64,000 nt of DNA from Fodinicola acaciae. GTDB lineage: Bacteria; Actinomycetota; Actinomycetes; Mycobacteriales; HKI-0501. Location of the stretch: contig NZ_WOTN01000002.1 of assembly GCF_010993745.1 (NCBI RefSeq), positions 2,286,192 to 2,350,191 of the forward strand. Reading direction: 5' to 3'. Position numbers and translations under genes: made by a program. This document shows positions 1-9,207 of the stretch, piece by piece. The stretch's first letter is position 1, and each line of letters opens with the position of its first letter. A model generated the notes under the pieces. It was not told the origin of the DNA and searched no databases. It saw nothing but the letters and a program-made list of their open reading frames with translations.

Positions 1-852
1 CCGCCGACGCGGTCGCACGATCCGGCGCGGGTCGACGTGCCGGGGACGGTGTTGCTCGGTCTGGCGGTGCTGCTGCTGATGGTGCCGCTGACGACCGGTC
101 GTACGTTTGGTTGGCCGGTGTGGAGCATCGCGATGCTGGTCGCGTTTCCGGTTGCCGCCGTCGCTTTCGTGCTGTTGGAACGACGGCAGGAGCGCTCCGG
201 CCGGCTGCCGCTGGTGCCGCCGTCGCTGATGCGGGTCGCCAGCATGCGCCGCGGCCTGCTCGTGTCCGTGCCATTCTTCGTCGGCTTCGGCGGTTTCATG
301 TTCTGCTTCGCGGTGACGCTGCAGACGGACCTGCACATGACCGCGTTGCAGGCCGGCCTGACGCTGGCGCCGCTCGGCATCGCGTACCTGTTCACGTCGC
401 TGTCCTCGGCCTGGCTGGTCGACCGCTTCGGCCGCGTGGTGCTGTCGATCGGCGGTGCCGGCATGGCCGTCGGTTTCACCGTGCTGGCGGTGTCCGCGTA
501 CGCCGACTGGTCGCACCTGACACCGCTGGCGCTCGCGCCGGGGATGGTGATCATCGGCGCGAGCCAGGGCGTGGTGATGAGTCCGATCTTCCGCGTCGTG
601 TTGTCCGACGTACCGGCCGACCGCGCCGGCGCCGGCAGCGGCGTACTCATCACGACGCAGCAGACCGCGCTGGCCGTCGGCGTGGGGATCATCGGCGGCG
701 TTTTCCTCGCGCTGTCGGCGATCGACGCCGGGCGAACGGCGTTTGCCGTGGTCCTCGGCGTGGACGTCGCTGTCGGCCTGGTGGTCGCGGTCGGCAGCCA
801 CTGGCTCCCCAACCCCTCCAGCCGACCCGCCCGAGTCCTCGCCGAGTCCTAG
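1..852 (+). CDS. MFS drug exporter, DHA2 family, C-terminal part
   Basis: Proton-driven multidrug exporter of the 14-helix DHA2 (EmrB/QacA) group, inner membrane. The frame is already open at base 1, so the N-terminal half lies outside the window and the in-frame GTG at 37 is probably internal. What remains shows about eight hydrophobic helices. One is preceded by the loop VDRFGR, the MFS motif-A-like turn of the second half, and the stretch VIIGASQGVVMSP follows. The tail is short and polar. The stop is followed at once by a perfect palindrome that could terminate transcription. The substrate cannot be inferred. The family call is firm; the 5' end is missing because of the window edge, not because of decay. 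Confidence 0.85.
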   Translation, partial: PPTRSHDPARVDVPGTVLLGLAVLLLMVPLTTGRTFGWPVWSIAMLVAFPVAAVAFVLLERRQERSGRLPLVPPSLMRVASMRRGLLVSVPFFVGFGGFMFCFAVTLQTDLHMTALQAGLTLAPLGIAYLFTSLSSAWLVDRFGRVVLSIGGAGMAVGFTVLAVSAYADWSHLTPLALAPGMVIIGASQGVVMSPIFRVVLSDVPADRAGAGSGVLITTQQTALAVGVGIIGGVFLALSAIDAGRTAFAVVLGVDVAVGLVVAVGSHWLPNPSSRPARVLAES

Positions 853-859
853 GGTCTGA

Positions 860-914
860 TGTCCGCATGGCCACCATGCGTGCGTCAGACGCACGCATGG
901 TGGCCATGCGGACA
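860..914. repeat. Dispersed palindrome family A, copy 1
   Basis: Perfect inverted repeat with 27-base arms (860-886 and 888-914) around one central base; the arms begin TGTCCGCATGGCCACC and meet at TGCGTC-A-GACGCA. It lies 7 bases after the MFS stop and about 45 bases before proA. Related copies sit at 21886-21942 and 59495-59541. No T-run follows, so it may be a terminator-like hairpin or a mobile palindromic repeat. Confidence 0.85.
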
Positions 915-947
915 GTCGTGCGGAAGGCTGCTGACCGAGCTGGACGA

Positions 948-959
948 TAAAGTTGACGG
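948..959 (+). promoter_or_regulatory. Probable leaderless promoter of proA
   Basis: TAAAGT at 948-953 matches TANNNT and is followed by six bases and then the ATG at 960, the spacing typical of actinobacterial leaderless transcripts. No Shine-Dalgarno sequence is visible before the ATG, which fits. No clear -35 box is seen. Confidence 0.5.
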
Positions 960-2219
960 ATGAGCGGGATCGCTGAGCAGGTCAGGGACGTTGCGGCACG
1001 CGCGAAGGTGGCGGCCGCCGATCTGGCGCCGATGACGCGCGCGAGCAAGGACGCGGTCCTGCACGCGATGGCCGACGCGTTGGTCGAGCGCGCCGAGGAG
1101 ATCCTGGCCGCCAACGCCGTCGACCTCGAAAACGGCGAGGCCAACGGACTGTCCACCTCGCTGCTGGATCGGCTGCGGCTCGACCAGCAGCGGATCGAGC
1201 AGATGGCGACCGGCCTGCGCGATGTCGCCGCTCTGCCCGACCCGGTCGGCGAGGTGATCCGCGGCTACACGCTGCCCAACGGTCTGGAGGTCCGGCAGGT
1301 ACGCGTGCCGATGGGAGTCATCGGCATCGTGTACGAGGCACGGCCGAACGTGACGGTCGACGCCGCCGGTCTCTGCCTGAAAAGCGGCAACGCGGTGTTG
1401 CTGCGCGGGTCGGCGTCCGCGTACCGGTCCAACACCGTGCTGGTCGAGGTTTTGGCCGCGGCGGCCGAAAAAGCCGGCGCGCCTGCCGGCAGCATCCAGC
1501 TGGTGCCGGGCGTCGACCGCGAGTCGGTGACGCACCTGCTGCACGCCCGCGGTCTGGTCGACCTGGTGATCCCGCGCGGCGGCGCCAGCCTGATCGCGCA
1601 CGTGGTCGAGACCGCGACCGTGCCGGTGATCGAGACCGGGGTCGGCAATTGTCACGTGTACGTGGACGCGGCCGCCGATCTCGACATGGCCGAGCGGATC
1701 GTCATGAACGCCAAGGTGCAGCGGCCGAGCGTCTGCAACGCGGCGGAGACGCTGCTGGTCCACCGCGACGTGGCCGAGGTTTTCCTGCCGCGCGTGGTGA
1801 AAGCACTGGCGGAGGCGGGCGTACGCATTCACGGGGACGCGCGCGTCGCGTCCATTGTGGACAGTGAGGTCATCCCGGCGACCGACGACGACTGGGCCAG
1901 GGAATACATCGACCTCGACCTGGCCGTCGGCGTGGTGGACACGGTCGACGACGCCATCGCGCACATCCGGAAATGGACCTCCGGCCACACCGAGGCGATC
2001 GTGTCCGGCAGCGCGACCGCGATCCGCCGGTTCGTGTCGCGGATGGACAGCGCGGCGGTGATGGTCAACGCCTCGACCCGGTTCACCGACGGCGGCGAGC
2101 TCGGCTTCGGCGCGGAAATCGGCATTTCCACCCAGAAACTGCACGCGCGCGGTCCGATGGGGCTGCCGGAGATGACCAGCACCACGTTCGTGATCACCGG
2201 GGACGGTCAGACGCGCTGA
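960..2219 (+). CDS. proA: Gamma-glutamyl phosphate reductase ProA
   Basis: NADPH-dependent reduction of gamma-glutamyl phosphate to glutamate-5-semialdehyde, second step of proline synthesis, cytosolic. At 419 aa it has normal family length. Visible signatures are [17 protein letters not shown] near residue 120, the segment [10 protein letters not shown] near 205, and the catalytic-cysteine region [12 protein letters not shown] with Cys at about residue 259. The C-terminal GRGPMGL-type motif is present as [15 protein letters not shown]. The ATG at 960 is supported by the leaderless promoter spacing. The partner proB is not next to it here; in many actinobacteria it lies close upstream, so the MFS gene and the palindrome interrupt the usual context. 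Confidence 0.96.
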   Translation: MSGIAEQVRDVAARAKVAAADLAPMTRASKDAVLHAMADALVERAEEILAANAVDLENGEANGLSTSLLDRLRLDQQRIEQMATGLRDVAALPDPVGEVIRGYTLPNGLEVRQVRVPMGVIGIVYEARPNVTVDAAGLCLKSGNAVLLRGSASAYRSNTVLVEVLAAAAEKAGAPAGSIQLVPGVDRESVTHLLHARGLVDLVIPRGGASLIAHVVETATVPVIETGVGNCHVYVDAAADLDMAERIVMNAKVQRPSVCNAAETLLVHRDVAEVFLPRVVKALAEAGVRIHGDARVASIVDSEVIPATDDDWAREYIDLDLAVGVVDTVDDAIAHIRKWTSGHTEAIVSGSATAIRRFVSRMDSAAVMVNASTRFTDGGELGFGAEIGISTQKLHARGPMGLPEMTSTTFVITGDGQTR

Positions 2220-2242
2220 CCGGTGTGCTGCATCATCGTGGG

Positions 2243-3421
2243 GTGCGAACTTTCCTGCGTACGTACTGGACGCGCGGCGAGCCCGGTCGTGAGCTGCCGG
2301 CGCGTACGACCGTGCGGATCTACCAGCTGTGGCTGCTGGCCTTCCTGCTGAAGTCGCTCGGCGCCGCCTGGGACATTTCCTGGCATTTCCAGTCGTTGCG
2401 GGACAGTGCCTTCATCCCGCCGCACGACCTGAACCTGCTCGGTGACGCGCTGGCCATCGCGCTGATCGTTTTCCACACCTACACCGGCTATGGCATCGAC
2501 AAGGCGTCGCTGCGGCTGACCCAGACCGGCATGATCACGTTTCTGGTGGCGGCGCCGCTGGACGAGATCAACCACCGGATCAACGGCCTGGACATCACCA
2601 CCTGGAGCCCGTCGCATTTCCTGCTGTTTCTCGGCACCGGCATCTGCATGGCCGGCGTCACCCGTGGTGCGATGGTCAACCTGGCGGCTGGCCGGTTTCG
2701 CGTTTTCGCCTTGCTGGCGATGTTTTTCTTCATCTTCGAAGACGCGATGTTTCCCAACGGCCAGCAGGAGTATGGCATTTTCGAGATCATGGCCTGGGAC
2801 GCCGGCCGGATCGAGGCCAAGTCCGACCTGCTTGCCTTTCTCGCCAACGAAATCCACCGCGCGCCGGATCGCGCCGCGATCCTCCAGTTCGCGCTGCCGA
2901 TCCCGGACTGGTTCTATCCGCTGTGGGGGATGGTCTCGGCAGCGCTGATCCTGATCGTGGCGCGGCGGGTGATCGGCCTGCGCTGGGCCGCCACCTCGAT
3001 CGTCGGGATTTATCTGGCGTACAAAAGCATTCTCTGGGTCGTGCTGGTCGCGACCGGCTTCACCAAGTCGGCGGTGCCGTTCTGGCTGATCGTGATCGGC
3101 CTGGCGATCGACGCCGCATACCGATGGCCGCTGCCGTGGCTGGTGCGCGTCGTCGGCGGGTCGGCCCTTGCGATCGGCCTCGGTCATGCCGCGATGCTCG
3201 TACAGGACTCGGTCGGCGTGCTGCCGCCGGTCGGACACTTCATCGCACCGGTGAGTTTCGTTGTGCTCGCGGTGTTGTGGGGACTCGGTGAGCGCTGGTG
3301 GCCGCCGTACCAACGGCGGCTGATGGACCGACTCGGCCGCAGGTCGACATCCGGCGCGACGGGGGTCGCCGATGTCGAAAGCAGGCATCCGCTGGCCGAT
3401 AGTGGAGGAGCCGCCGGTTGA
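2243..3421 (+). CDS. Polytopic membrane protein of unknown function
   Basis: About 392 aa with roughly nine or ten hydrophobic helices, starting from GTG at 2243 (VRTFLRTYW). That start is chosen because the frame upstream runs inside proA. I do not recognise the family. Histidine and acidic residues recur beside the helices: WDISWHF near residue 40, PPHDLN, DEINHRINGLD and SPSHFL, followed later by EIHRAPD. This could mean a buried metal or heme site, which is inference only. The C-terminus ends in a basic, Gly/Ala-rich tail. It starts 23 bases after proA and is followed by a monooxygenase gene 58 bases downstream, so the three may share a transcript. Confidence 0.75.
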   Translation: MRTFLRTYWTRGEPGRELPARTTVRIYQLWLLAFLLKSLGAAWDISWHFQSLRDSAFIPPHDLNLLGDALAIALIVFHTYTGYGIDKASLRLTQTGMITFLVAAPLDEINHRINGLDITTWSPSHFLLFLGTGICMAGVTRGAMVNLAAGRFRVFALLAMFFFIFEDAMFPNGQQEYGIFEIMAWDAGRIEAKSDLLAFLANEIHRAPDRAAILQFALPIPDWFYPLWGMVSAALILIVARRVIGLRWAATSIVGIYLAYKSILWVVLVATGFTKSAVPFWLIVIGLAIDAAYRWPLPWLVRVVGGSALAIGLGHAAMLVQDSVGVLPPVGHFIAPVSFVVLAVLWGLGERWWPPYQRRLMDRLGRRSTSGATGVADVESRHPLADSGGAAG

Positions 3422-3479
3422 CGACTCACCGTGGATGCGAAGCCGCGGCAACGCGCGGCGCATACCGAAAAGGTGAGAC

Positions 3480-4901
3480 ATGTTCGACGTGATCGTGGTC
3501 GGCGCCGGTCCGACCGGACTCTTCCTGGCCAGCGAGCTGCGGTTGTACGGCCTGTCCGTCGTCGTGCTGGAGGCACTGGCGCAACGCAGCCCGTTCGCGC
3601 GTGCCGGCGGCATCCAGCCGCGTACGGCCGAAATCCTCGACCAGCGGGGTGTTCTGGAACCGTTGCTGGCGACCGGTGACTATCCAGCGTACGGCGGTGG
3701 CCATTTCGCTGGCCTGTCGGTGGACTTCCGGTCGTGGGGCAGCCGGCAGCCGGCGCGGATCATCGTGCAGGACCGCATCGAGGAGTTTTTGGAGCGGCGG
3801 CTCGCAAACGTCGTACGACGCGAGCACCGGCTGGTCTCCGTGGTGCCGGCTGACGACCACGTGACCGCGGTCGTCGACAGTCCACAAGGGACAGTCGAGC
3901 TGCGAGGTCGCTATCTGGTCGCTGCCGACGGCGCGCACAGCGCCGTACGCAAGACGCTCGGCATCGAGTTTCCCGGCCGTGACAGCAGCGCGACCGCGGT
4001 GGCCGCGGACGTACGGATGACCGGTCCGGCGCTCAGCGCGCGGCGCCATGCCGAGGTCAGCCGGGCGAGCGACGGCCGCTGGGGGATGATTTTCGAGCTG
4101 CGAGAGGGAGAAGTCCGGCTGGCGCTCGGCGGCGGAGGCCACGACCGGCAGGAGCCGGTGACCGCGGCGGAGGTGCGGGATGCGGTCGCGGCGATTTTCG
4201 GCGACGGCAACGACGTGCACGAGGTGATCCGTGCGGTGCGGATCGGCGACGCGGCTCGCCAGGTCGAGAACTATCGGCACGGCCGCGTTTTCCTGGCCGG
4301 CGACGCCGCGCACGTCCATCTGCCGATGGGCGGACAGGGCCTCAACCTCGGCGTCCAGGACGCGGCCAACCTCGGCTGGAAGCTGGCGCGTGGCGACGAT
4401 GAGCTGCTGGACACCTACTCGACCGAGCGGCATCCGGTCGCCGCGCGCGTGCTGCAGAACACGCAGGCGCAGAGCCTGCTGGTGGACTTCGCCGGCACCG
4501 GCACGCCGGACCTCACCGCGATGCGCGCGATCTTCCAGTCGATGCTGGACATTCCGGAGACCATGCACTTCTTCGCCGGCATGCTGTCGGGGCTGGACCT
4601 GCGCTACGAGATGCCGGACCAGCCGGAGCATCCGCTGCTGGGCCGCCGGATCCCGGACGTGGACCTGAGAAACGGCATGCGCGCGCACGAACTTCTGCGC
4701 TCCGGCAACGGATTGCTCCTTGGCCTGGCGGCCACGGATCATACCGACATCAGCTGCGTCGAGGACGTCGGCGGCCTCGACGCCGAGCTGCTCCTCGTAC
4801 GTCCGGATGGCTATGTCTGCGCCACGTCCTTCGCCGGCCTCGACAAAGCCCTGGCGCGCTGGTTTCCGACGACGCAATCGGATTCCGATTGCGTCGTCTG
4901 A
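3480..4901 (+). CDS. FAD-dependent aromatic monooxygenase, Rox-like
   Basis: Class A flavoprotein hydroxylase (PF01494) that would hydroxylate an aromatic substrate using NAD(P)H and oxygen. The dinucleotide-binding motif GAGPTG is at residues 8-13. The DG motif is AADGAHSAVRK near 145, and the second FAD motif FLAGDAAHVHLPMGGQG is near 275, followed by LNLGVQDAANLGWKLA. At 473 aa with a short C-terminal thioredoxin-like segment, it resembles rifampicin monooxygenase Rox and polyketide hydroxylases; the substrate is open. A weak GGTGAG precedes the ATG. The last ten codons (TTQSDSDCVV) and the stop lie inside palindromic repeat B1, so the native C-terminus appears to have been replaced or extended by the repeat. 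Confidence 0.88.
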   Translation: MFDVIVVGAGPTGLFLASELRLYGLSVVVLEALAQRSPFARAGGIQPRTAEILDQRGVLEPLLATGDYPAYGGGHFAGLSVDFRSWGSRQPARIIVQDRIEEFLERRLANVVRREHRLVSVVPADDHVTAVVDSPQGTVELRGRYLVAADGAHSAVRKTLGIEFPGRDSSATAVAADVRMTGPALSARRHAEVSRASDGRWGMIFELREGEVRLALGGGGHDRQEPVTAAEVRDAVAAIFGDGNDVHEVIRAVRIGDAARQVENYRHGRVFLAGDAAHVHLPMGGQGLNLGVQDAANLGWKLARGDDELLDTYSTERHPVAARVLQNTQAQSLLVDFAGTGTPDLTAMRAIFQSMLDIPETMHFFAGMLSGLDLRYEMPDQPEHPLLGRRIPDVDLRNGMRAHELLRSGNGLLLGLAATDHTDISCVEDVGGLDAELLLVRPDGYVCATSFAGLDKALARWFPTTQSDSDCVV

Positions 4902-5020
4902 GGTGGCCTGACCTGCGGGTCTGCTCGGCACCGTGACATTCGGACACGCGAATCCGCGTCCGAATGTCGCCTTCTTGACCGGCTGGATCGCTCCAGCCGG
5001 TCAAGAAGGTGCCAATCGGA
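4868..5020. repeat. Composite three-hairpin repeat family B, copy 1
   Basis: About 153 bases holding three successive stem-loops. The first has 15-base perfect arms around 4883 (GACGACGCAATCGGA and its complement). The second has 11-base arms at 4935-4945 and 4958-4968. The third has 17-base perfect arms at 4971-4987 and 4992-5008, extendable with mismatches to 5020. A second copy with the same order of modules lies in reverse orientation at 55557-55709. It sits between two convergent genes, supplies the stop codon of the monooxygenase and ends against the trpS stop, so it may also act as a bidirectional terminator. Confidence 0.85.
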
Positions 5021-6037
5021 TCAGGCCGGCAGCAGGCCGATGGCCGTACGCGCGCGGTTGAGCGTACGGTCGGCACGCTCGGCGACCCGGTGGGCGCCGT
5101 CGGCGAGGATGCCGCGTACGGTCGTCGGGTCGGCGGACAGCTCGGCATAGCGGACCTGCAGCGGCCGCAGCGCCTCGACCACGATGTCGGTGACACCGGA
5201 TTTCAGTGCGCCATAGCCGGCGAAATCGCCGGCGATCAGCTCCGGGTCGGTGCCGGTCAGCGCCGCCGCGATGGACAGCAGGTTGGACACGCCCGGCTGG
5301 TTGTCCGGGTCGTACGCGACCGAGTTGCGCGAGTCGGTGACCGCCCGGCTGATCTTCTTGCGGATCTCGTCCGGCCGGTCCAGCAGGAAGATCACGCCGG
5401 CGCCACCGGCATTGGTCTTGCCCATCTTGCGGGTCGGGTCGGTGAGGTCCATGATCCGCGCGGCCACCTCGGGCAGCACCACTTTCGGCACGGTGAAGAC
5501 ATCGCCGTAGGTGCGGTTGAAGCGGATGGCTATGTCGCGCGCCAGCTCCACGTGCTGGCGCTGGTCCTCACCGACCGGCACCTCGTCGGTGTCGTACAAC
5601 AGAATGTCGCTGGCCATCAACACCGGATAGGTCAGCAGCGCCAGCCGTACGGTCTCCTGCTTGGCCGATTTTTCCTTGAACTGGATCATTCTGTGCGCCT
5701 CGCCGTAATGAGTCGCGGCCTCCAGCAAATAATGCAGGCCGGTGTGCGCGCTCACGTGGCTTTGCGCGTAAAGCGGCGCCTGCCTGGTGTCGAGGCCGGC
5801 GGCGAGGATCACGGTGGCGAAACGAAGCGTACGCTCGGCGAGCTGGCGGGCGTCGTGTTCGACGGTCAACGCGTGCAGGTCGACGATCGCGACCACGGTC
5901 TCGGTGCTGTCGGCGTCGGCGATCGCCGGCCGGATGGCGCCGATCAGGTTGCCCAGCTGCGGGTTGCCGCTCGGGGTCAGGCCGGTGTAGCGGCGGGTAC
6001 AGGTCAGCAGCTGGGTGGCAAGCGTGTCGGGGGTCAT
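5021..6037 (-). CDS. trpS: Tryptophanyl-tRNA synthetase, attenuator-controlled
   Basis: Class I aminoacyl-tRNA synthetase charging tRNA-Trp, cytosolic. 338 aa from the ATG at 6037, which has AGGAGG six bases upstream; a longer in-frame extension is not needed. The HIGH-like region reads SGNPQLGN near residues 23-30 and the KMSKS-like loop reads RKMGKTN. The DEVPVGEDQRQH segment, typical of TrpRS, is in the middle. Upstream lies a short leader gene with tandem Trp codons and mutually exclusive hairpins, so expression should rise when Trp-tRNA is scarce. In Streptomyces coelicolor an auxiliary, indolmycin-resistant TrpRS gene is known to be regulated this way; whether this is the only or a second trpS of the genome cannot be told from this window. 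Confidence 0.95.
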   Translation of the reverse strand: MTPDTLATQLLTCTRRYTGLTPSGNPQLGNLIGAIRPAIADADSTETVVAIVDLHALTVEHDARQLAERTLRFATVILAAGLDTRQAPLYAQSHVSAHTGLHYLLEAATHYGEAHRMIQFKEKSAKQETVRLALLTYPVLMASDILLYDTDEVPVGEDQRQHVELARDIAIRFNRTYGDVFTVPKVVLPEVAARIMDLTDPTRKMGKTNAGGAGVIFLLDRPDEIRKKISRAVTDSRNSVAYDPDNQPGVSNLLSIAAALTGTDPELIAGDFAGYGALKSGVTDIVVEALRPLQVRYAELSADPTTVRGILADGAHRVAERADRTLNRARTAIGLLPA

Positions 6038-6085
6038 GGCGTCCTCCTGGGTGGGGCTCGCGGAGGCCGGCCGGAGACACGAAAG

Positions 6086-6150
6086 CGGCCGCCTCATCGA
6101 GCGGCCGAAATGTGATTTACGCAATAATGCGGGGCCGCGTCAGCGCGGCC
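6086..6150 (-). promoter_or_regulatory. Trp transcription attenuator upstream of trpS
   Basis: Read on the minus strand there are four complementary segments: 1 = GGCCGCG (6150-6144, overlapping the last Trp codon), 2 = CGCGGCC (6139-6133), 3 = CGGCCGC (6107-6101), 4 = GCGGCCG (6092-6086). Pairs 1:2 and 3:4 are perfect 7-bp stems, and 2:3 can form six GC pairs. Stem 3:4 is followed by CTTTCGTGTCT and would be the terminator. A ribosome stalled on the Trp codons would cover segment 1 and free 2 to pair with 3, the classical attenuation layout. Confidence 0.75.
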
Positions 6151-6211
6151 ACCAGCAGACGACGCTGCGCGTGACCCGCGCGGCGCCGGAGGAGGCGGTC
6201 CTCATCTGCAT
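6140..6211 (-). CDS. Trp leader peptide
   Basis: A 23-codon frame begins ATG CAG ATG and ends TGC TGG TGG CCG CGC TGA, giving a peptide ending VVCWWPR. Tandem Trp codons sit three codons before the stop and directly at the first arm of the attenuator. No Shine-Dalgarno is seen. Instead TAGTCT (6224-6219) lies seven bases before the ATG, so the transcript is probably leaderless, as described for trp leaders in streptomycetes. The peptide itself should have no function beyond its translation. Confidence 0.75.
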   Translation of the reverse strand: MQMRTASSGAARVTRSVVCWWPR

Positions 6212-6218
6212 GGACAGG

Positions 6219-6224
6219 AGACTA
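6219..6224 (-). promoter_or_regulatory. -10 box of the trpS leader transcript
   Basis: TAGTCT on the minus strand fits TANNNT. The seven-base gap to the leader ATG places the predicted +1 on the A of that codon. A weak GTCACA lies about 19 bases further upstream. The divergent MoxR gene starts at 6253, so the two promoters share this short interval. Confidence 0.5.
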
Positions 6225-6252
6225 CCGCAAAACCGAGACGTAGTGTGACCGC

Positions 6253-7114
<862 letters not shown>

Positions 7115-7122
<8 letters not shown>

Positions 7123-8521
7123 CGTCGGCGCGCACCAGGTGGGCGAGGGACTTTTCGGTCTGCTCGTCCAGTTCGCACGCGCTCTGCGAAACTCCGGCAT
7201 TCCGGTGTCGGCGTCGGAGGAGATCGACGCCACCGCCGTGACCGCCGCGGTCGACCTGACGCAGCGCTGGCAGCTGCGCGAAGGCCTCGCCGCGGCCATG
7301 GTCAAGAATCCCCAGCATCGCAGGACTTTCGACGTCATCTTCGACATCTGGTTTCCGTCCGCGTCCGGCGCTCCATCCACTGTGGACAGACAGTTGCGCG
7401 GCGACGAGTCCGATGTGGACGAGCTGCGCCGGCGGCTCACCGAGGCATTGTTGCGCGGCGACGAGGACGATCTGCGGCGGGTCGCCGAGCAGGCGGTGGC
7501 GAGCCTCGGCCGGCAGTCCGCCGGGCCGGGACGGCAGTCGTGGTTTTCCTACCGCGTGATGCGGCAGATGTCGCCGGAGACGCTGATTTCCACGCTGCTG
7601 GCCGACATGCTGCGCCGGCCGGACACCGACGAGCCGCCGTCTGCGATGGACGAGATGGTCGCGCGCGCGACGATTTCCGACCGTACGGCGCGTTTTCGCA
7701 GGCAGGTCGAGGCGGAGACGCGGCGGCGGCTGGTCGAGGAGCGTGGCGCCGACACGGTGGCGCGGCACGCGGTGCCGGCGCTGGCCGACCAGGTCGATTT
7801 TCTCCGCGCCACCAGGGACGATCTGGCCGAGCTGCGGCGTACGGTGCAGCCGCTGGCGCGCCGGCTGGCGGCGCGGTTGGCGATCCGCCGCCGGCATCCG
7901 CGCCGCGGCCGCCTCGACATCCGCCGCACCGTACGCGCGTCGCTCGCGACCGGTGGCGCGCCGGTCGTCACGCATTTCCGTCCACGCCGTCCGCACAAGC
8001 CCGAACTCGTCGTCCTGTGCGATGTTTCCGGCTCGACCGCGTCCTTCGCGCATTTCACGCTGTTGCTGACCCGTGCTTTGCGCGAGCAGTTCGCGAAACT
8101 CCGCGCCTTCGCCTTTGTCGACGGCTGCGACGAGATCACCCGCTTTCTGGGACCTGACATCGAGCTGCCGGACGCGGTGAGCCGGTTGATGTCCGAAGCG
8201 CGGGTCGTCCAGTTTGACGGCCACAGCGACTATGGCCGCGCGTTCGAGACGTTCGAGGACAACTGGCCGGACGCCGTCGGACCGAACACCTCGTTGCTGA
8301 TTCTCGGTGACGCGCGTACGAACTTCCGCGATCCTGGCCTGGCATCGCTGAAAAACCTGGTCTCCTCGGCTCGCCAGGCATTCTGGCTGAATCCGGAGCC
8401 GCGCCGGCACTGGGACAGTGGTGACTCGGTGGCCGGCCAGTACGCCGAAGTCCTACCAATGGTGGAATGCCGTAACGCGTCGCAGCTGGCGCATTTCGTC
8501 CAACAGCTCCTGCCACACTAG
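7115..8521 (+). CDS. VWA-domain protein, CoxE-like partner of the MoxR ATPase
   Basis: 468 aa protein starting at TTG 7115 inside the end of the ATPase gene. An N-terminal helical region begins GLFGLLVQFARALRNSG. A basic, arginine-rich middle section near residues 190-275 is followed by the von Willebrand factor A domain, with the metal-ion-dependent adhesion motif DVSGS (LVVLCDVSGSTASF). The C-terminal part contains DNWPDAVGPNTSLLILGDARTNFRDPG and WLNPEPRRHWDSGDS, typical of CoxE-like proteins. It probably docks onto the hexameric ATPase to remodel or load a metal cofactor into a client enzyme. The TTG start is inferred from the overlap; no strong ribosome binding site is visible. Confidence 0.87.
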
Positions 8522-8637
8522 CCGGCGCATGCTCGTGCATCTGCAGGTGCAATGCAGTGTATGGCAATCGCGGTGAGTGGCCGCGAGTCGTGCGACGATG
8601 CTGGTTCGGCACCAGCGACGGGGGCAGGTGATCGGCG

Positions 8638-9207
8638 ATGTCGGACGACGCGGCACGTGGTCAGAGACTTTTCGCGCGTGCGCAGCTGGCCGCGGACAAG
8701 GCGCGAGCCAGGATGGCCGTACGCCAGGTGCAGCGGCTGGTCCCGGACGACTCCTCGGAGTGTTACTCGATAAGTGTCGTCGCCGACAAGGCGGAAAATC
8801 GACACCTGCTGCTGTCGACAAGCCGCCGTGGCGGCAACATCCTGCCGAGCGTCCAGGCATGGATCAACGCGCAGGAGGAGAAAATCGAGGTCGCGTCGCA
8901 TCCGGGCCTGGCGGACGCGGAAGTACGCAGTATCCGCCACCTGGAGCGGCGCCGCCAAACCGATCCGAAAGCGCGAGACGCCGAATTGCGTATCACCGCT
9001 ATCGCGGCTGGCAGGCTCATCTGTCCGCCATGCGAAGATGAGATGCTGGCGGAGGGGATCGCGCCAGCCTCGCGGACGTGGCGAGAGTGGCAGAGAACGC
9101 AGGGCGGACACGCACCTCCGCCTGCCGGTCCCGATCCGCGCGCGTCGCGCGCGGCGCGGGAAACCCAAAACTGGCATGACCGGAGAAAGCAGGGCCCGAA
9201 GAAATGA
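8638..9207 (+). CDS. Deaminase-like protein with altered active site
   Basis: 189 aa, no named family recognised with certainty. The middle reads like a cytidine-deaminase fold: strand-like YSISVV and HLLLSTS (residues 43-61), then a helix containing LADAEVRSIRHLERR (91-105), then strand and helix ITAIAAGRLICPPCEDEML (119-137). The CPPC motif (129-132) followed by acidic residues matches the zinc-binding PCxxC position. The H-A-E position appears as D93-A94-E95, although an HLE at 101-103 is an alternative. The C-terminus is basic and proline-rich. It overlaps the next gene by ATGA, suggesting a bicistronic effector and partner. A catalytic role is inference; loss of the zinc histidine would argue against activity. 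Confidence 0.6.
   Translation: MSDDAARGQRLFARAQLAADKARARMAVRQVQRLVPDDSSECYSISVVADKAENRHLLLSTSRRGGNILPSVQAWINAQEEKIEVASHPGLADAEVRSIRHLERRRQTDPKARDAELRITAIAAGRLICPPCEDEMLAEGIAPASRTWREWQRTQGGHAPPPAGPDPRASRAARETQNWHDRRKQGPKK

Noticed and set aside
885..2144. Long minus-strand frame opposite proA
   Set aside because: Shadow of proA codons; the start lies beyond proA and no signature is present.
3426..4931. 501-codon minus-strand frame opposite the monooxygenase
   Set aside because: No family motifs, Arg/His/Gln-rich composition, and it reads through repeat B1. The plus-strand protein has all FAD motifs.
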